A DNA stretch of 64,000 nucleotides from an uncultured Clostridia bacterium (GTDB taxonomy: Bacteria; Bacillota; Clostridia; Christensenellales; Borkfalkiaceae), in the NCBI GenBank assembly GCA_944359365.1, contig CALVST010000002.1:1-64000 (forward strand), read 5' to 3'. Position numbers and translations under genes: made by a program. Under the pieces are notes generated by a model. That model was given only the letters and a program-made list of their open reading frames with translations. It did not search any database and was not told the DNA's origin. This document shows, in pieces, positions 16,667-24,917 of this stretch (the first letter of the stretch is position 1; each line of letters opens with the position of its first letter).

Positions 16667-17155
16667 ATGGCAGAAGAAAGCAAAACCGTCGTCGCAAAAA
16701 AGCGCGGCGCGCAAAAACAATACATCATATACGGCTGCATCATTGCGCTTTTGGCAGCGTTTGCGGGCGCGTCTGCGGGTTTTAACGCGGAGCAGGGCGC
16801 AGGATTTATCGCCGTCGGCATCATTTTGGCGGTTCTCGCGCTCTGTTTTGCGGTCTATTGCTTTGTATTATATGCCATGCAGAAAAAACTGCCCGACGCG
16901 CTCATCTATGCCGAGGGCGATACGCTGTATTGTTATCAGTACAAAAAGAAGGAGTATATCGCCGTGCGCTGTGCCGACATCCTCTCTGCGGACGGCGGCA
17001 TTACCCCGCGCGACGTGCGCGCGGGGCTTGTGCGCATAAAAACGGCGGAAAGAACGGTGGAAGTGGTAGAGATCGCCGAACCGTTCGCCGCGCGCGAAAA
17101 AATCCTGCGGCTCAAACTTTCAGCCGAAGGGGTGCGCGGGGAGGAAAACGTATGA
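16667..17155 (+). CDS. Small membrane protein, two TM segments plus a PH-like soluble domain
   Basis: 162 residues, no recognised family. A charged N-terminus with KKRGAQKQY is followed by two hydrophobic segments (about 22-43 and 48-72), then a soluble part beginning LPDALIYAEGDTLYCYQYKKK, which alternates in a beta-rich pattern like bacterial PH-like domains. The next gene has the same layout (LPEDLVLLRGSVLTVRTQAG), so the two are probably paralogues that act together. The start ATG is preceded by AGAGGAAA. It overlaps the next gene by 4 bases. Confidence 0.6.
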   Translation: MAEESKTVVAKKRGAQKQYIIYGCIIALLAAFAGASAGFNAEQGAGFIAVGIILAVLALCFAVYCFVLYAMQKKLPDALIYAEGDTLYCYQYKKKEYIAVRCADILSADGGITPRDVRAGLVRIKTAERTVEVVEIAEPFAAREKILRLKLSAEGVRGEENV

Positions 17156-17763
17156 CGGCGCAGCAGGAACAAAGTCCGGCGGCGGAAAAAGAGGAAGAAG
17201 AAATCGTCGCCTCAAAATACAGGCACAACGCTTATATCGGCAAAACGGCGGTCGCGGGGGCGGGCGCCGCGCTGTTTGCGGTGCTTGCGGCGCTGGAATT
17301 TGTGCGGGGGCGCATCGTGCTCGCAGTATTCGCGTGCATTGCGGCGGCGGTCTTCGCGGCGCTGTGCGCCCTGTTTGCGGTGAACGCCCGCAGGATCGCA
17401 AAGCTGCCCGAAGACCTTGTGTTGCTGCGCGGCAGCGTGCTGACCGTGCGGACGCAGGCGGGCGAGGTGTCGTTCGGCCTCGGGGAGCTCGCCTCGGCGG
17501 AGAGCTCGGGCGGCGGAAAAAAGGCGGGCACGCTGCGGTTTGATCTGAAAGACGGCAATACGGTTTATGCCGAATGCGTAGAGGAGCCCGACCGCGCCGC
17601 AAAGCGCGTTTACGCTTTCAAAGAGATGTACGAGTACCGCCTCGGCGCGGTGGAAATACAGCCGAGAGAGGAGGGCGCGCCGGCGCCGCAGAAACAGCCG
17701 GAAAGGCAGGCGGTCAAAAAGGGCACAAAACACGGAAAAAGAGGCCGCGGCGGGAAAGCATAG
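17152..17763 (+). CDS. Small membrane protein paralogous to the preceding gene
   Basis: 203 residues. Acidic N-terminus, two hydrophobic segments (about 32-50 and 55-80), a PH-like beta-rich domain, then a Lys/Arg/Gly-rich, probably disordered tail of about 35 residues (KKGTKHGKRGRGGKA). ATGA overlap with the upstream paralogue shows translational coupling. The function is unknown. The basic tail could bind RNA, DNA or acidic lipids, which is speculation. Followed by a strong terminator. Confidence 0.6.
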   Translation: MTAQQEQSPAAEKEEEEIVASKYRHNAYIGKTAVAGAGAALFAVLAALEFVRGRIVLAVFACIAAAVFAALCALFAVNARRIAKLPEDLVLLRGSVLTVRTQAGEVSFGLGELASAESSGGGKKAGTLRFDLKDGNTVYAECVEEPDRAAKRVYAFKEMYEYRLGAVEIQPREEGAPAPQKQPERQAVKKGTKHGKRGRGGKA

Positions 17764-17820
17764 GCGCGGCTATCCGTATATTGCACCGATAAAATGTACG
17801 GTGTGCGGACATAAAGACCT

Positions 17821-17860
17821 GCCGCCCGCAAGAAAATCTTGCGGGCGGCGTTCATTTTCT
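17821..17860 (+). terminator. Intrinsic terminator
   Basis: 13-base stem GCCGCCCGCAAGA / TCTTGCGGGCGGC with a 3-base loop, then a T-rich stretch. It overlaps the glyA -35 box. Confidence 0.85.
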
Positions 17861-17888
17861 TGTAAAAAAAAGAAAAGTGCGCTATAAT
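17860..17888 (+). promoter_or_regulatory. Promoter of glyA
   Basis: TTGTAA (17860-17865) and TATAAT (17883-17888), spacer 17 bases. Confidence 0.7.
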
Positions 17889-17923
17889 AAATGAGAAAAT
17901 AAATTACGGACGGAGAAAATGCA

Positions 17924-19174
17924 ATGATCGATCTTACCACAATCAAAAACGCCGACGCAGAAGTGTACGAGGCGATGAAACTTGAACTTGACCGCCAAAG
18001 GGGCAACATCGAGCTGATCGCCAGCGAGAACTTTGTTTCCCCCGCGGTGATGGCTGCGGTCGGCTCGCACCTTACCAATAAATATGCGGAAGGGCTTCCC
18101 GGCAAGCGCTATTACGGCGGCTGCCAATATGTAGACATTGTGGAAAATCTCGCCATAGAGCGCTGCAAACAGCTTTTCGGCTGCGACCACGCCAACGTGC
18201 AGCCGCACAGCGGCGCGCAGGCGAACACGGCGGTCTACTTTGCCCTGCTCACCCCCGGCGATACCATTTTGGGCATGAACCTTTCCCACGGCGGGCACCT
18301 TACGCACGGCTCGCCCGTCAATATTTCGGGCAAGTACTTCAAGATCGTTCCTTACGGCGTTTCCGAAACGGACGAGCGCATCGACTACGACGCCCTCGAA
18401 AAGATCGCCCTCGAAAACAAGCCGAAAATGATCGTTGCGGGGGCTTCGGCTTATCCGCGCGTCATCGATTTCGCCCGCCTGCGCGAGATCGCCGATAAAG
18501 TCGGCGCATATCTTATGGTAGACATCGCGCACATCGCGGGATTGGTCGCGGCGGGGCTGCATCCTTCGCCCGTACCGTATGCCGACATCGTCACCACGAC
18601 CACGCACAAAACGCTGCGCGGCCCGCGCGGCGGCGTGATCATGTGCAAAGAGCAGTACGCCAAAGCCATCGACAAGGCAGTGTTCCCCGGTATGCAGGGC
18701 GGCCCGCTCATGCACGTCATCGCGGGCAAGGCTGTCGCCTTCAAAGAGGCGCTCTCCCCCGAGTTCAAAGAATACCAGCGGCAGGTGGTAAAGAACGCGG
18801 CGGCGATGGCAGACGAGTTCACCAAATGCGGCGTGCGCCTCGTTTCTGGCGGCACCGACAACCACCTCATGCTCGTAGACCTTCGCGACAAGAACATGAC
18901 GGGCAAAGAGCTTGAAAAAATGCTCGACGAGGTGAACATCACCGTCAACAAAAATACCATTCCCTTCGAAACGACCAGCCCGTTCGTGACGAGCGGCATC
19001 CGCATCGGCACGCCGAGCATCACTTCGCGCGGGTTCAGGGAAGAGGACGCAAGGCTGATCGCCCGCCTGATCTCCGAGATCATCGAAAAGCGCGAGGAGG
19101 CATTTGACCATGTCCGCGCGGAAGTGAAAAAACTCTGCGAAAAATATCCTCTCTACGCAAACGACGTCATGTAA
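17924..19174 (+). CDS. glyA: Serine hydroxymethyltransferase
   Basis: 416 residues. PLP enzyme that interconverts serine and glycine with one-carbon transfer to tetrahydrofolate. Signatures: [19 protein letters not shown] near the N-terminus, the [10 protein letters not shown] loop, and [15 protein letters not shown] (about 223-237) holding the PLP lysine. C-terminal [16 protein letters not shown] is typical. Own promoter; a 13-base gap to the DUF2188 gene suggests co-transcription. Confidence 0.98.
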   Translation: MIDLTTIKNADAEVYEAMKLELDRQRGNIELIASENFVSPAVMAAVGSHLTNKYAEGLPGKRYYGGCQYVDIVENLAIERCKQLFGCDHANVQPHSGAQANTAVYFALLTPGDTILGMNLSHGGHLTHGSPVNISGKYFKIVPYGVSETDERIDYDALEKIALENKPKMIVAGASAYPRVIDFARLREIADKVGAYLMVDIAHIAGLVAAGLHPSPVPYADIVTTTTHKTLRGPRGGVIMCKEQYAKAIDKAVFPGMQGGPLMHVIAGKAVAFKEALSPEFKEYQRQVVKNAAAMADEFTKCGVRLVSGGTDNHLMLVDLRDKNMTGKELEKMLDEVNITVNKNTIPFETTSPFVTSGIRIGTPSITSRGFREEDARLIARLISEIIEKREEAFDHVRAEVKKLCEKYPLYANDVM

Positions 19175-19187
19175 AGGAGCGAGCATT

Positions 19188-19739
19188 ATGACCAGGGAAG
19201 AGAAGAAAAAAGCCAAAGAAGAGGCAAAAGCGAAAAAGAGGGCGGAAAAACTTGCCGCCAAACAGGCGAAAAAGGTAGCGAAAGAGGCGAAAAAACGGGG
19301 AAAAGCAGCCCCTGTACAGGAGCCTGTGCAGCAAAAACCCGTCGCGCAAGTTCCCGTAGACGACAAACCCGTTGCTGAGGCGAAAACGGACAACAAACCC
19401 GCCGCGCCCGCACGCGGGAACACCATGCCCGAAGAAGAGGCCGTATCTTCCGAAAAAGCGGAAAGTCCCGTTGAAGCGCAACAGCCCGAGGAAAAGGCGG
19501 AAGGAGATAAAAAACAGCCCGCAGCGGAGGCCAAGGCGAAACCCGCGGTAAAGAATTACCATGTGGCGCACCGCCCCGACGGCAAGTGGCAGGTCAAGTT
19601 CGCCAAAGGCGAAAAGGCGATCAAACTGTTCGACACGCAGGAAGAGGCGATCGCCTATGCGAAGAAACTCGCCGCCAACCAGGACGGCAGGATCACCATT
19701 CATAAAAAAGACGGCAGTATCCGCAAACAGAAGTATTGA
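19188..19739 (+). CDS. DUF2188-domain protein with a long Lys/Ala-rich N-terminus
   Basis: 183 residues. Residues 1-45 are almost only K, E, A and R (highly charged helix); 46-120 are Pro/Ala/Glu-rich and probably disordered. The C-terminal 60 residues (YHVAHRPDGKWQVKFAKGEK, then TQEEAIAYAKKLAANQDGRI and IHKKDGSIRKQKY) match the DUF2188 pattern, a small domain of unknown function. GGAG before the ATG. Probably in the glyA transcript and followed by its own terminator. Confidence 0.75.
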   Translation: MTREEKKKAKEEAKAKKRAEKLAAKQAKKVAKEAKKRGKAAPVQEPVQQKPVAQVPVDDKPVAEAKTDNKPAAPARGNTMPEEEAVSSEKAESPVEAQQPEEKAEGDKKQPAAEAKAKPAVKNYHVAHRPDGKWQVKFAKGEKAIKLFDTQEEAIAYAKKLAANQDGRITIHKKDGSIRKQKY

Positions 19740-19744
19740 GATTT

Positions 19745-19782
19745 ACTCCCATTTCCGCAGATATGCGGGAATGGGAGTTTTA
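19745..19782 (+). terminator. Intrinsic terminator after the DUF2188 gene
   Basis: Long stem ACTCCCATTTCCGCA paired with TGCGGGAATGGGAGT, then TTTTAT. Confidence 0.88.
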
Positions 19783-19842
19783 TATCGCAAAAATCCGCGC
19801 GGATCCCGCAGCAGACGGGCGCTGCATCCGATGAGCTGAAAA

Positions 19843-19882
19843 GAAAGGAAAGCCCTCCGGTCAAAACGGAGGGCTTTCCTTT
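19843..19882 (-). terminator. Intrinsic terminator of the GtrII-like gene
   Basis: Stem GAAAGGAAAGCCCTCCG with CGGAGGGCTTTCCTTTC, located just after the stop of the minus-strand gene. It may act in both directions. Confidence 0.85.
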
Positions 19883-19913
19883 CAATATAAAAATTCAGTC
19901 CGGTGCCTGCAGC

Positions 19914-21581
19914 TTATTCCGAAGCCGGAGCGTCGGCGTTTTCGGGAGGCAGTTCGTTTACGAATTCGTCATCCGACAGTTTGACGATAATATAATCGCC
20001 CATATCTTGTATGCTTCCCTCGGCAGGGTAGTTGGGCATATCGTTGTCGCGCGCGTAGATGCGCGCGTTATATATGTTTTCTTCGCCCGCGGTCGTAAAG
20101 GGGAATCCCATGGTCGTCATAACGCTGCAAGCCGTCCATGTGCTGGAAACGTAGCGTGGTTCTATGGAATAACAGTATTCGAACATAGACAGCCCGATCA
20201 GTTCTCCGTATACGCAGGATTTGTTCAGGTTCGGGCGCATGATCCCGATTATGGCGAGCGGCTTTTCCTCCGAAGAAATTTCTTTAAGATCCCTTTCGAG
20301 CATAGTGGCGAAGCGCACGTCTTCCTGTGAACGCAAATTGTCGGTATAGATCAGCCTGCAGGTGATATTGATGTGCGAAAACAGCGCGACGAAAGAGAGG
20401 AAAATAAAAACAAATCCGAAATTAAATCGTGCGGAGCTCCGCACCGCGATTTTCCAATCGCGGCATATCATATACAGCATATCTGCGGCAAAAACGAAAG
20501 AATAAGTGAACTGCGCGCGTATCGTGATGATCCCGCCGAACAAAACGGTCAGAAGAAAGGGCGAAAATTGCATCGCCACGACCAGGGCAACATTCAGGAT
20601 CCCGAGCTTTTGTTTGGAGCGGACGGCATCGAGAACGGCTGTGCCCGCGCAAAGTATGGCGAAAACCAAGTATAGCCAAGAATAAAAAATCCCTTCGCCC
20701 AAAAGACCGTTTTTGATATGCGTCAGGATGTTTTCTATGCACTGAGAAAACGATTCTGTTTTCCAAGAAAAACGCGCGTCGCCGTATGCGCTTCCGTAAA
20801 ACCACAGCAAGGTTGTTACGGTGTATATAATTGCCGCTGCAAAAAAAACGATCGCCGATATGAGCAGTGCGGAAACATATTCTTTCACCCGGACATCGCC
20901 GCCGCAAACCGTGCGCTTGCGATAGAGCATTGCAAAACAGAAAAGCAGCATGGCGAATATCAGGAACGCATAGGATTGGTAAGTGGCGATCGCCCAGCTC
21001 TGCGCAAGGAAAGAGAGGAACAGTGCGGTGTACGAGCGGCGGAACGCCCCGTACAGGCACAACCCGACGCCTGCCGCCGCAAGAACAAACGCAAAAGCGA
21101 TCTCGAAGATCTGAGAGTCGAAATAAAATTGTTCCGCAAAGATGGGCGAAAGGAACATAGGGAGCCAAAAACAGGCGCACGCCCAGCCGCTGCGCAGGCT
21201 GCATCGCCAAAACAAGTATCCGAACAGCAGTCCCGCCAAACATACGACGAGATAGCCGAGCGTCGTCGCAAGCGTCGGGTTCAAGTACAGCAGCCCGAAC
21301 AGCTTTTTGGTAAGTATGCCTCCCTGTCTGCCTATATACAGCCAGTTATAAGTCGTATTCGGATTGTTTATCCAGGAATCGTTGTCTATCCTCGGATAAA
21401 CGCCGGCGATCCAGCTGCTGTACACGACCAAAAACACCGCGCAAGAGATAGTTATAAACAGGTAGTTGTTTTTGATATAATCGAAAAAACTTTTAAATTC
21501 CCGCCGCGCGCTTTCGGCGCAAACCGTAAAATAGTTCAACGTTTTGTCCGCAATGCAAGATGCTGTTTCGCGTATTTTCAT
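19914..21581 (-). CDS. GtrII-like membrane glucosyltransferase family protein
   Basis: 555 residues with about 11-12 membrane segments. N-terminal cytoplasmic part (1-40), first membrane segment with the following loop VYPRIDNDSW, and the stretch SFLAQSWAIATYQSYAFLIF, which resembles the GtrII/Glucos_trans_II family that modifies surface polysaccharides from lipid-linked glucose. A soluble C-terminal domain of about 130 residues follows the last segment. Substrate not readable. Own minus-strand promoter; divergent from the FMN riboswitch. No flippase or bactoprenol glucosyltransferase neighbour is seen. Confidence 0.65.
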   Translation of the reverse strand: MKIRETASCIADKTLNYFTVCAESARREFKSFFDYIKNNYLFITISCAVFLVVYSSWIAGVYPRIDNDSWINNPNTTYNWLYIGRQGGILTKKLFGLLYLNPTLATTLGYLVVCLAGLLFGYLFWRCSLRSGWACACFWLPMFLSPIFAEQFYFDSQIFEIAFAFVLAAAGVGLCLYGAFRRSYTALFLSFLAQSWAIATYQSYAFLIFAMLLFCFAMLYRKRTVCGGDVRVKEYVSALLISAIVFFAAAIIYTVTTLLWFYGSAYGDARFSWKTESFSQCIENILTHIKNGLLGEGIFYSWLYLVFAILCAGTAVLDAVRSKQKLGILNVALVVAMQFSPFLLTVLFGGIITIRAQFTYSFVFAADMLYMICRDWKIAVRSSARFNFGFVFIFLSFVALFSHINITCRLIYTDNLRSQEDVRFATMLERDLKEISSEEKPLAIIGIMRPNLNKSCVYGELIGLSMFEYCYSIEPRYVSSTWTACSVMTTMGFPFTTAGEENIYNARIYARDNDMPNYPAEGSIQDMGDYIIVKLSDDEFVNELPPENADAPASE

Positions 21582-21610
21582 GAATTCCTCTTAAGATCAT
21601 TGATAGAAAT

Positions 21611-21639
21611 ATTATATCAACGATGCGGGGTTTTGTCAA
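21611..21639 (-). promoter_or_regulatory. Promoter of the GtrII-like gene
   Basis: On the minus strand, TTGACA (21634-21639) and TATAAT (21611-21616), spacer 17 bases. Confidence 0.85.
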
Positions 21640-21702
21640 ACAGAACGCGTTTCGGGAAGAAAACGCGCCGTTTTTGTCGGACGCGCAAGGATATGCGATC
21701 GC

Positions 21703-21731
21703 TTGACAAAACATTACTTAAATGTTATAAT
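21703..21731 (+). promoter_or_regulatory. Promoter of the FMN riboswitch-ribU transcript
   Basis: TTGACA (21703-21708) and TATAAT (21726-21731), spacer 17 bases; divergent from the minus-strand promoter at 21611-21639. Confidence 0.88.
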
Positions 21732-21748
21732 ATCCGCAATATCAAACG

Positions 21749-21863
21749 ATTCTTTGGGGCGGGGTGCAATTCCCCACCGGCAGTAAAAGTCTGCGACAGG
21801 CGTAAAAGCCTCTGAGCGGGTGTGATTCCCGCACCGACGGTATAGTCCGGATGAGAAAAGAAT
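21749..21863 (+). promoter_or_regulatory. FMN riboswitch (RFN element)
   Basis: Conserved RFN blocks are present in order: GGGGCGGGGTGCAATTCCCC, ACCGGCAGTAAAAGTCTGCG, GGGTGTGATTCCCGCACCG, ACGGTATAGTCCGGATGAGA. The closing P1 stem is ATTCTTT (21749-21755) with AAAGAAT (21857-21863). FMN binding should favour the terminator at 21917-21945 and shut off riboflavin uptake. Confidence 0.97.
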
Positions 21864-21916
21864 GTTTTTCGGATTCTTCTTGCAGGCATCTGCCGCGCGG
21901 AAAAATTCAAAAAGCC

Positions 21917-21945
21917 GCCCCGCAAAGTTTTGCGGGGCTTTTCTT
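21917..21945 (+). terminator. Riboswitch-controlled terminator
   Basis: Stem GCCCCGCAAA / TTTGCGGGGC with a two-base apex, followed by TTTTCTT. Preceding bases TGCCGCGCGG can compete with the stem as an antiterminator (inference). Confidence 0.85.
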
Positions 21946-21983
21946 CACCCCCTTGGAAAATATTTTTTTCGAGGTGTTTTTTT

Positions 21984-22628
21984 ATGAAGGAAGAAGCTGT
22001 TCCCGAAAGGGAACGAACCGCCGCAGACGATGCGGTGCAAAAGTGCGAATCTGCGCCCGAAAAGGTCGGCGCGCGCAAAGCGCCGCACAGGCGCAAACTC
22101 TTTTCCGCGTCGGGCATCGCAAAGCTTGCCATGTTCTCGGCGCTCGCGTTTGCGGTAACTTTTTTGGAATTTCCCATTTTCCCCGCGGCGCCCTTTTTAC
22201 AGCTCGACTTTGCCAACGTATTCGTGCTTTTCGGCGGGTTCATGTACGGGCCCGTCGCGGCGATCGTCATCAGCCTCGTCAAAGAGTGCCTGTGCCTTTT
22301 GAAGACATCCACGGGCGGCGTGGGGGAGATCGCGAACTTCATCGTCACCTTTTGCTTTGTCATCCTGCCGACGCTCGTTTACCGCTATAAACAGGGGCTG
22401 CCCACCGTCATCTGGACGCTCGCCGCGGGCGTCGTTTTGCAGATCGGCGCGGCGATGCTCTCCAACCGCTTTATCAACTTCCCCCTGTTCATGGGCGAGG
22501 GCGCGGCGGCGGTTTTCGCGTCCCTTTGGTGGTATGTTCTGCTGTTCAATCTCATCAAGGGCGTAGCCGTAAGCCTTGTAACGGTGCTCCTGTACAAGAG
22601 AATTTCACGGCTTTTGGATAAGTTTTAA
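21984..22628 (+). CDS. ribU: Riboflavin ECF transporter S component RibU
   Basis: 214 residues. Substrate-binding subunit of an energy-coupling-factor importer. About six membrane segments from residue 45, with PAAPFLQLDFANVFVLFGG and YGPVAAIVISLVKECLCLL typical of RibU-type S components. A charged, probably cytoplasmic N-terminal extension of about 45 residues is longer than usual. The ATG at 21984 follows GAGGTG. The FMN riboswitch upstream gives strong support for flavin as substrate. The ECF energising module is not in this window. Confidence 0.93.
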   Translation: MKEEAVPERERTAADDAVQKCESAPEKVGARKAPHRRKLFSASGIAKLAMFSALAFAVTFLEFPIFPAAPFLQLDFANVFVLFGGFMYGPVAAIVISLVKECLCLLKTSTGGVGEIANFIVTFCFVILPTLVYRYKQGLPTVIWTLAAGVVLQIGAAMLSNRFINFPLFMGEGAAAVFASLWWYVLLFNLIKGVAVSLVTVLLYKRISRLLDKF

Positions 22629-22657
22629 TTGCAAAATCATCGCACTTATATTATAAT

Positions 22658-22690
22658 AAAAGAGGCGTTACGGTCGCCTCTTTTATTTTT
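22658..22690 (+). terminator. Terminator-like hairpin between ribU and tsaE
   Basis: AAAAGAGGCG / CGCCTCTTTT with a 7-base loop and T-run. A promoter-like TTGCAA (22629-22634) with TATAAT (22652-22657), spacer 17, precedes it, so the hairpin may lie at the very start of the tsaE transcript rather than simply ending ribU. Confidence 0.65.
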
Positions 22691-22701
22691 ATGGGTGGGT
22701 T

Positions 22702-23097
22702 ATGATATCGAAGAGCGAACGCGAAACGATGGAGTTCGCAAAAGAATACGCAAAGACGCTTTCCGCGGGCGACGTTGTTTTGCTCGAAGGCGAGATGGGC
22801 GCGGGCAAAACGGTGTTCGTAAAAGGGCTTGCCGAAGGGCTCGGCATAGACGAGGAGATCACGAGCCCCACTTACGCCTACATGAACGACTACGGCGGCG
22901 TTTTGTACCATTACGACTGTTACCGCCTCAAAAGCGGGGCGCAGGCGGAGGCGTTGGGGCTTTGCGATTATTTTTACGCGGGCGGCGTATGCGTCATCGA
23001 ATGGGCGCAGAACATCGCGGACGTGCTGCCCCGAAACTGCAAGACCGTGCGCATCGTAAAGAAGGGCGAAAACGAGAGGGAGATAACGGCGCAATGA
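22702..23097 (+). CDS. tsaE: tRNA threonylcarbamoyladenosine biosynthesis ATPase TsaE
   Basis: 131 residues. P-loop GEMGAGKTVFVKGLAEGLG (about 30-48) and SPTYAYMNDY, HYDCYRL, IEWAQN motifs are diagnostic. It powers the TsaBDE complex that makes t6A37 in ANN-decoding tRNAs. Overlaps tsaB by 4 bases. Confidence 0.96.
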   Translation: MISKSERETMEFAKEYAKTLSAGDVVLLEGEMGAGKTVFVKGLAEGLGIDEEITSPTYAYMNDYGGVLYHYDCYRLKSGAQAEALGLCDYFYAGGVCVIEWAQNIADVLPRNCKTVRIVKKGENEREITAQ

Positions 23098-23705
23098 ATT
23101 TTCTCGCCATAGATACGGCAAACGAATATCTCACCGTCATCGCATCGAAGGCGGGCAAGGCAAAGGTGCTTTTCGAGCCGCAGTGCGGGATGCAGCATTC
23201 GGTTAGGCTGATGGGCGCCGTAGAAGAGGCGCTCGCGGGGGCGGATCTTCCGCTCGGAGAGTGCGATTTTTTTGCCGCGGTCACGGGGCCGGGTTCGTTT
23301 ACGGGCATACGCATAGGCATATCGGCGGCAAAGGGCTTTTGCTCGGCGCTCAAAAAACCGGCGCTCGGCATAACAACTTTTCAAACGCTCGCATATAATG
23401 CAGAAGGCGATTGCCTTTCGGCGGTGCCCGCGGGCAGGGGCTTTTACTACGTCTGCCCGTTCGGCGAAAATAAACAGATATCGTCCGCCCCGAGCCGTGC
23501 CGACGAGGAAACGCTTTTCCGCCTTGCGGAGCGGTACGCGGTATATTCGTATTTCCCTCTGCCCGTTCCCTATATAAAGGCAGATCCCGCGGCGGGGCTT
23601 TTGGCCGCGGCAAACGGGGCAAAGAAAGAGGACTTCGGCGCGCTTTCCGCTTTCTATCTGAAAAAGAGTCAGGCGGAAGAAGAGCGCGAAAGGGCGGAAA
23701 AATGA
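23094..23705 (+). CDS. tsaB: tRNA t6A37 biosynthesis protein TsaB
   Basis: 203 residues. ASKHA-fold partner of TsaD: FLAIDTANEYLTVIA at the N-terminus, then CGMQHSVRLM and the signature AAVTGPGSFTGIRIGISAAKGF (about 60-81). Overlaps tsaE and rimI by 4 bases each, so three genes are translationally coupled. tsaD, usual next to rimI, is not in the window. Confidence 0.95.
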   Translation: MNFLAIDTANEYLTVIASKAGKAKVLFEPQCGMQHSVRLMGAVEEALAGADLPLGECDFFAAVTGPGSFTGIRIGISAAKGFCSALKKPALGITTFQTLAYNAEGDCLSAVPAGRGFYYVCPFGENKQISSAPSRADEETLFRLAERYAVYSYFPLPVPYIKADPAAGLLAAANGAKKEDFGALSAFYLKKSQAEEERERAEK

Positions 23706-24133
23706 ATTACCGCAAGTGGAATTACGAGGACATTTTTCAGATAGCCGAGCTTGAAAAACAGTGTTTTTCCGATCCGTGGAGCTTTCCGATGCTCGCCGAC
23801 ACGTTTTTCGGGGAGCGCACGCTCACGGTCGCCGCGGAGGAAGGCGGCGTTCTGGCGGGCTATGCCTTCGCCGTTCTGGCGGGCGACGAGGCAGACCTTG
23901 CCAACATTGCCGTGGCGGAAGGCTTTCGCCGCAGAGGGTTGGCGCAAGAGATGCTCTCCTTGCTCGAAGGCGAGGTGCGCGCGGCGGGCGGCAAAAAAAT
24001 GTTTTTGGAGGTGCGCGTTTCCAACGCGCCCGCCATGGCGCTGTATTTGAAGGCGGGTTATACGGGGCGGTATGCGCGCCCCCGTTACTACGGCGACGGC
24101 GAGGACGCCCTCGTTATGGAAAAAAATTTATAG
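23702..24133 (+). CDS. rimI: Ribosomal-protein-alanine N-acetyltransferase RimI
   Basis: 143 residues, GNAT fold. ELEKQCFSDPWSF near the N-terminus is a RimI signature; the acetyl-CoA loop is VAEGFRRRGLAQEML (about 71-85); EVRVSNAPAMALYLKAGY is typical of the C-terminal half. Acetylates the N-terminus of S18 in E. coli; in Firmicutes the target is less certain. Standard tsaE-tsaB-rimI order. Confidence 0.93.
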   Translation: MNYRKWNYEDIFQIAELEKQCFSDPWSFPMLADTFFGERTLTVAAEEGGVLAGYAFAVLAGDEADLANIAVAEGFRRRGLAQEMLSLLEGEVRAAGGKKMFLEVRVSNAPAMALYLKAGYTGRYARPRYYGDGEDALVMEKNL

Positions 24134-24202
24134 ATCGAAAGGTAAAGGCGGAAAGCGCCGGGAGGCCCTGTCATTTTATTCGAAGGCAAAGAAATTTCCG
24201 TC

Positions 24203-24892
24203 TTGCGGGAAGGGCAGGGGGAAGATCTGGTCTTTCTGCACGGCTACCTTTCCTGCAAAGAAAGTTTTACCTATCAGTTAAAGTATTTTGCAAAGTATTA
24301 CCGCGTGACGGCGTTCGACTTTGTCGGATTCGGCAAGAGCGCGCCGCTTACCGAGCCTTGGTCGGTGGGCGATTACGCCGCGCACGCGGCGCGCCTGCTT
24401 TCGGCGCTCGGTATAAAGCGGGGCGCACGCCTTATCGCCCATTCGTTCGGCGGAAGGGTGGCGCTCAAACTGCTTTCCGGGCGGCAGGAGCTGTTCCGGA
24501 AGGCGCTGCTTGCGGGTTGTGCGGGCATACCGCCCAAGCGCGGGCTTTCCTATAAATGCAAGGTGCGCGCCTACCGCATCGCAAAAAAGTTCGCGCCGCG
24601 CTTTGCGGAAAAAAAGTTCGGCTCGCCCGAGTACAGGACGCTTTCGCCCGTCATGCGCGAAAGCTATAAAAAGATCGTCAACGAAGACCTCTCTCCCTGC
24701 CTTCCGAAAATATCCGCCGAAGTGCTGTATGTATTCGGGGAAAAGGATGCGGAAACGCCGCTGTATATGGCGAAAAAGCTGACGGAAGGGACGAAGGGTT
24801 CGGCTCTCGTGGTCATGCCCGCCTGCGGGCACTTCTGTTTTACAGACGATCCCGCGCGGTTCAACGCGGTCGCGCGGGAATTTTTCAGATAA
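24203..24892 (+). CDS. Alpha/beta hydrolase
   Basis: At least 229 residues. The oxyanion region is VFLHGYLSCKESF and the nucleophile elbow is AHSFGGR (Ser about 78); the late Asp lies in VFGEKDAETPL and the His in ACGHFCF, so the triad is complete. Substrate unknown. Start problem: the first ordinary start codon is TTG 24203, with no Shine-Dalgarno. Ten codons upstream in frame is ATT (24173), preceded by GGGAGG at 7 bases and giving a natural strand (ILFEGKEISVLREG). Initiation at ATT is possible, or a real ATG was mutated. Follows rimI by about 40 bases. Confidence 0.85.
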   Translation: MREGQGEDLVFLHGYLSCKESFTYQLKYFAKYYRVTAFDFVGFGKSAPLTEPWSVGDYAAHAARLLSALGIKRGARLIAHSFGGRVALKLLSGRQELFRKALLAGCAGIPPKRGLSYKCKVRAYRIAKKFAPRFAEKKFGSPEYRTLSPVMRESYKKIVNEDLSPCLPKISAEVLYVFGEKDAETPLYMAKKLTEGTKGSALVVMPACGHFCFTDDPARFNAVAREFFR

Positions 24893-24917
24893 AACTTTCA
24901 CTTGCGGAAGGAGACAT

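Noticed and set aside
17882..19534. Minus-strand 550-codon frame opposite glyA
   Set aside because: Opposite a certain enzyme gene; low-complexity start and no motif.
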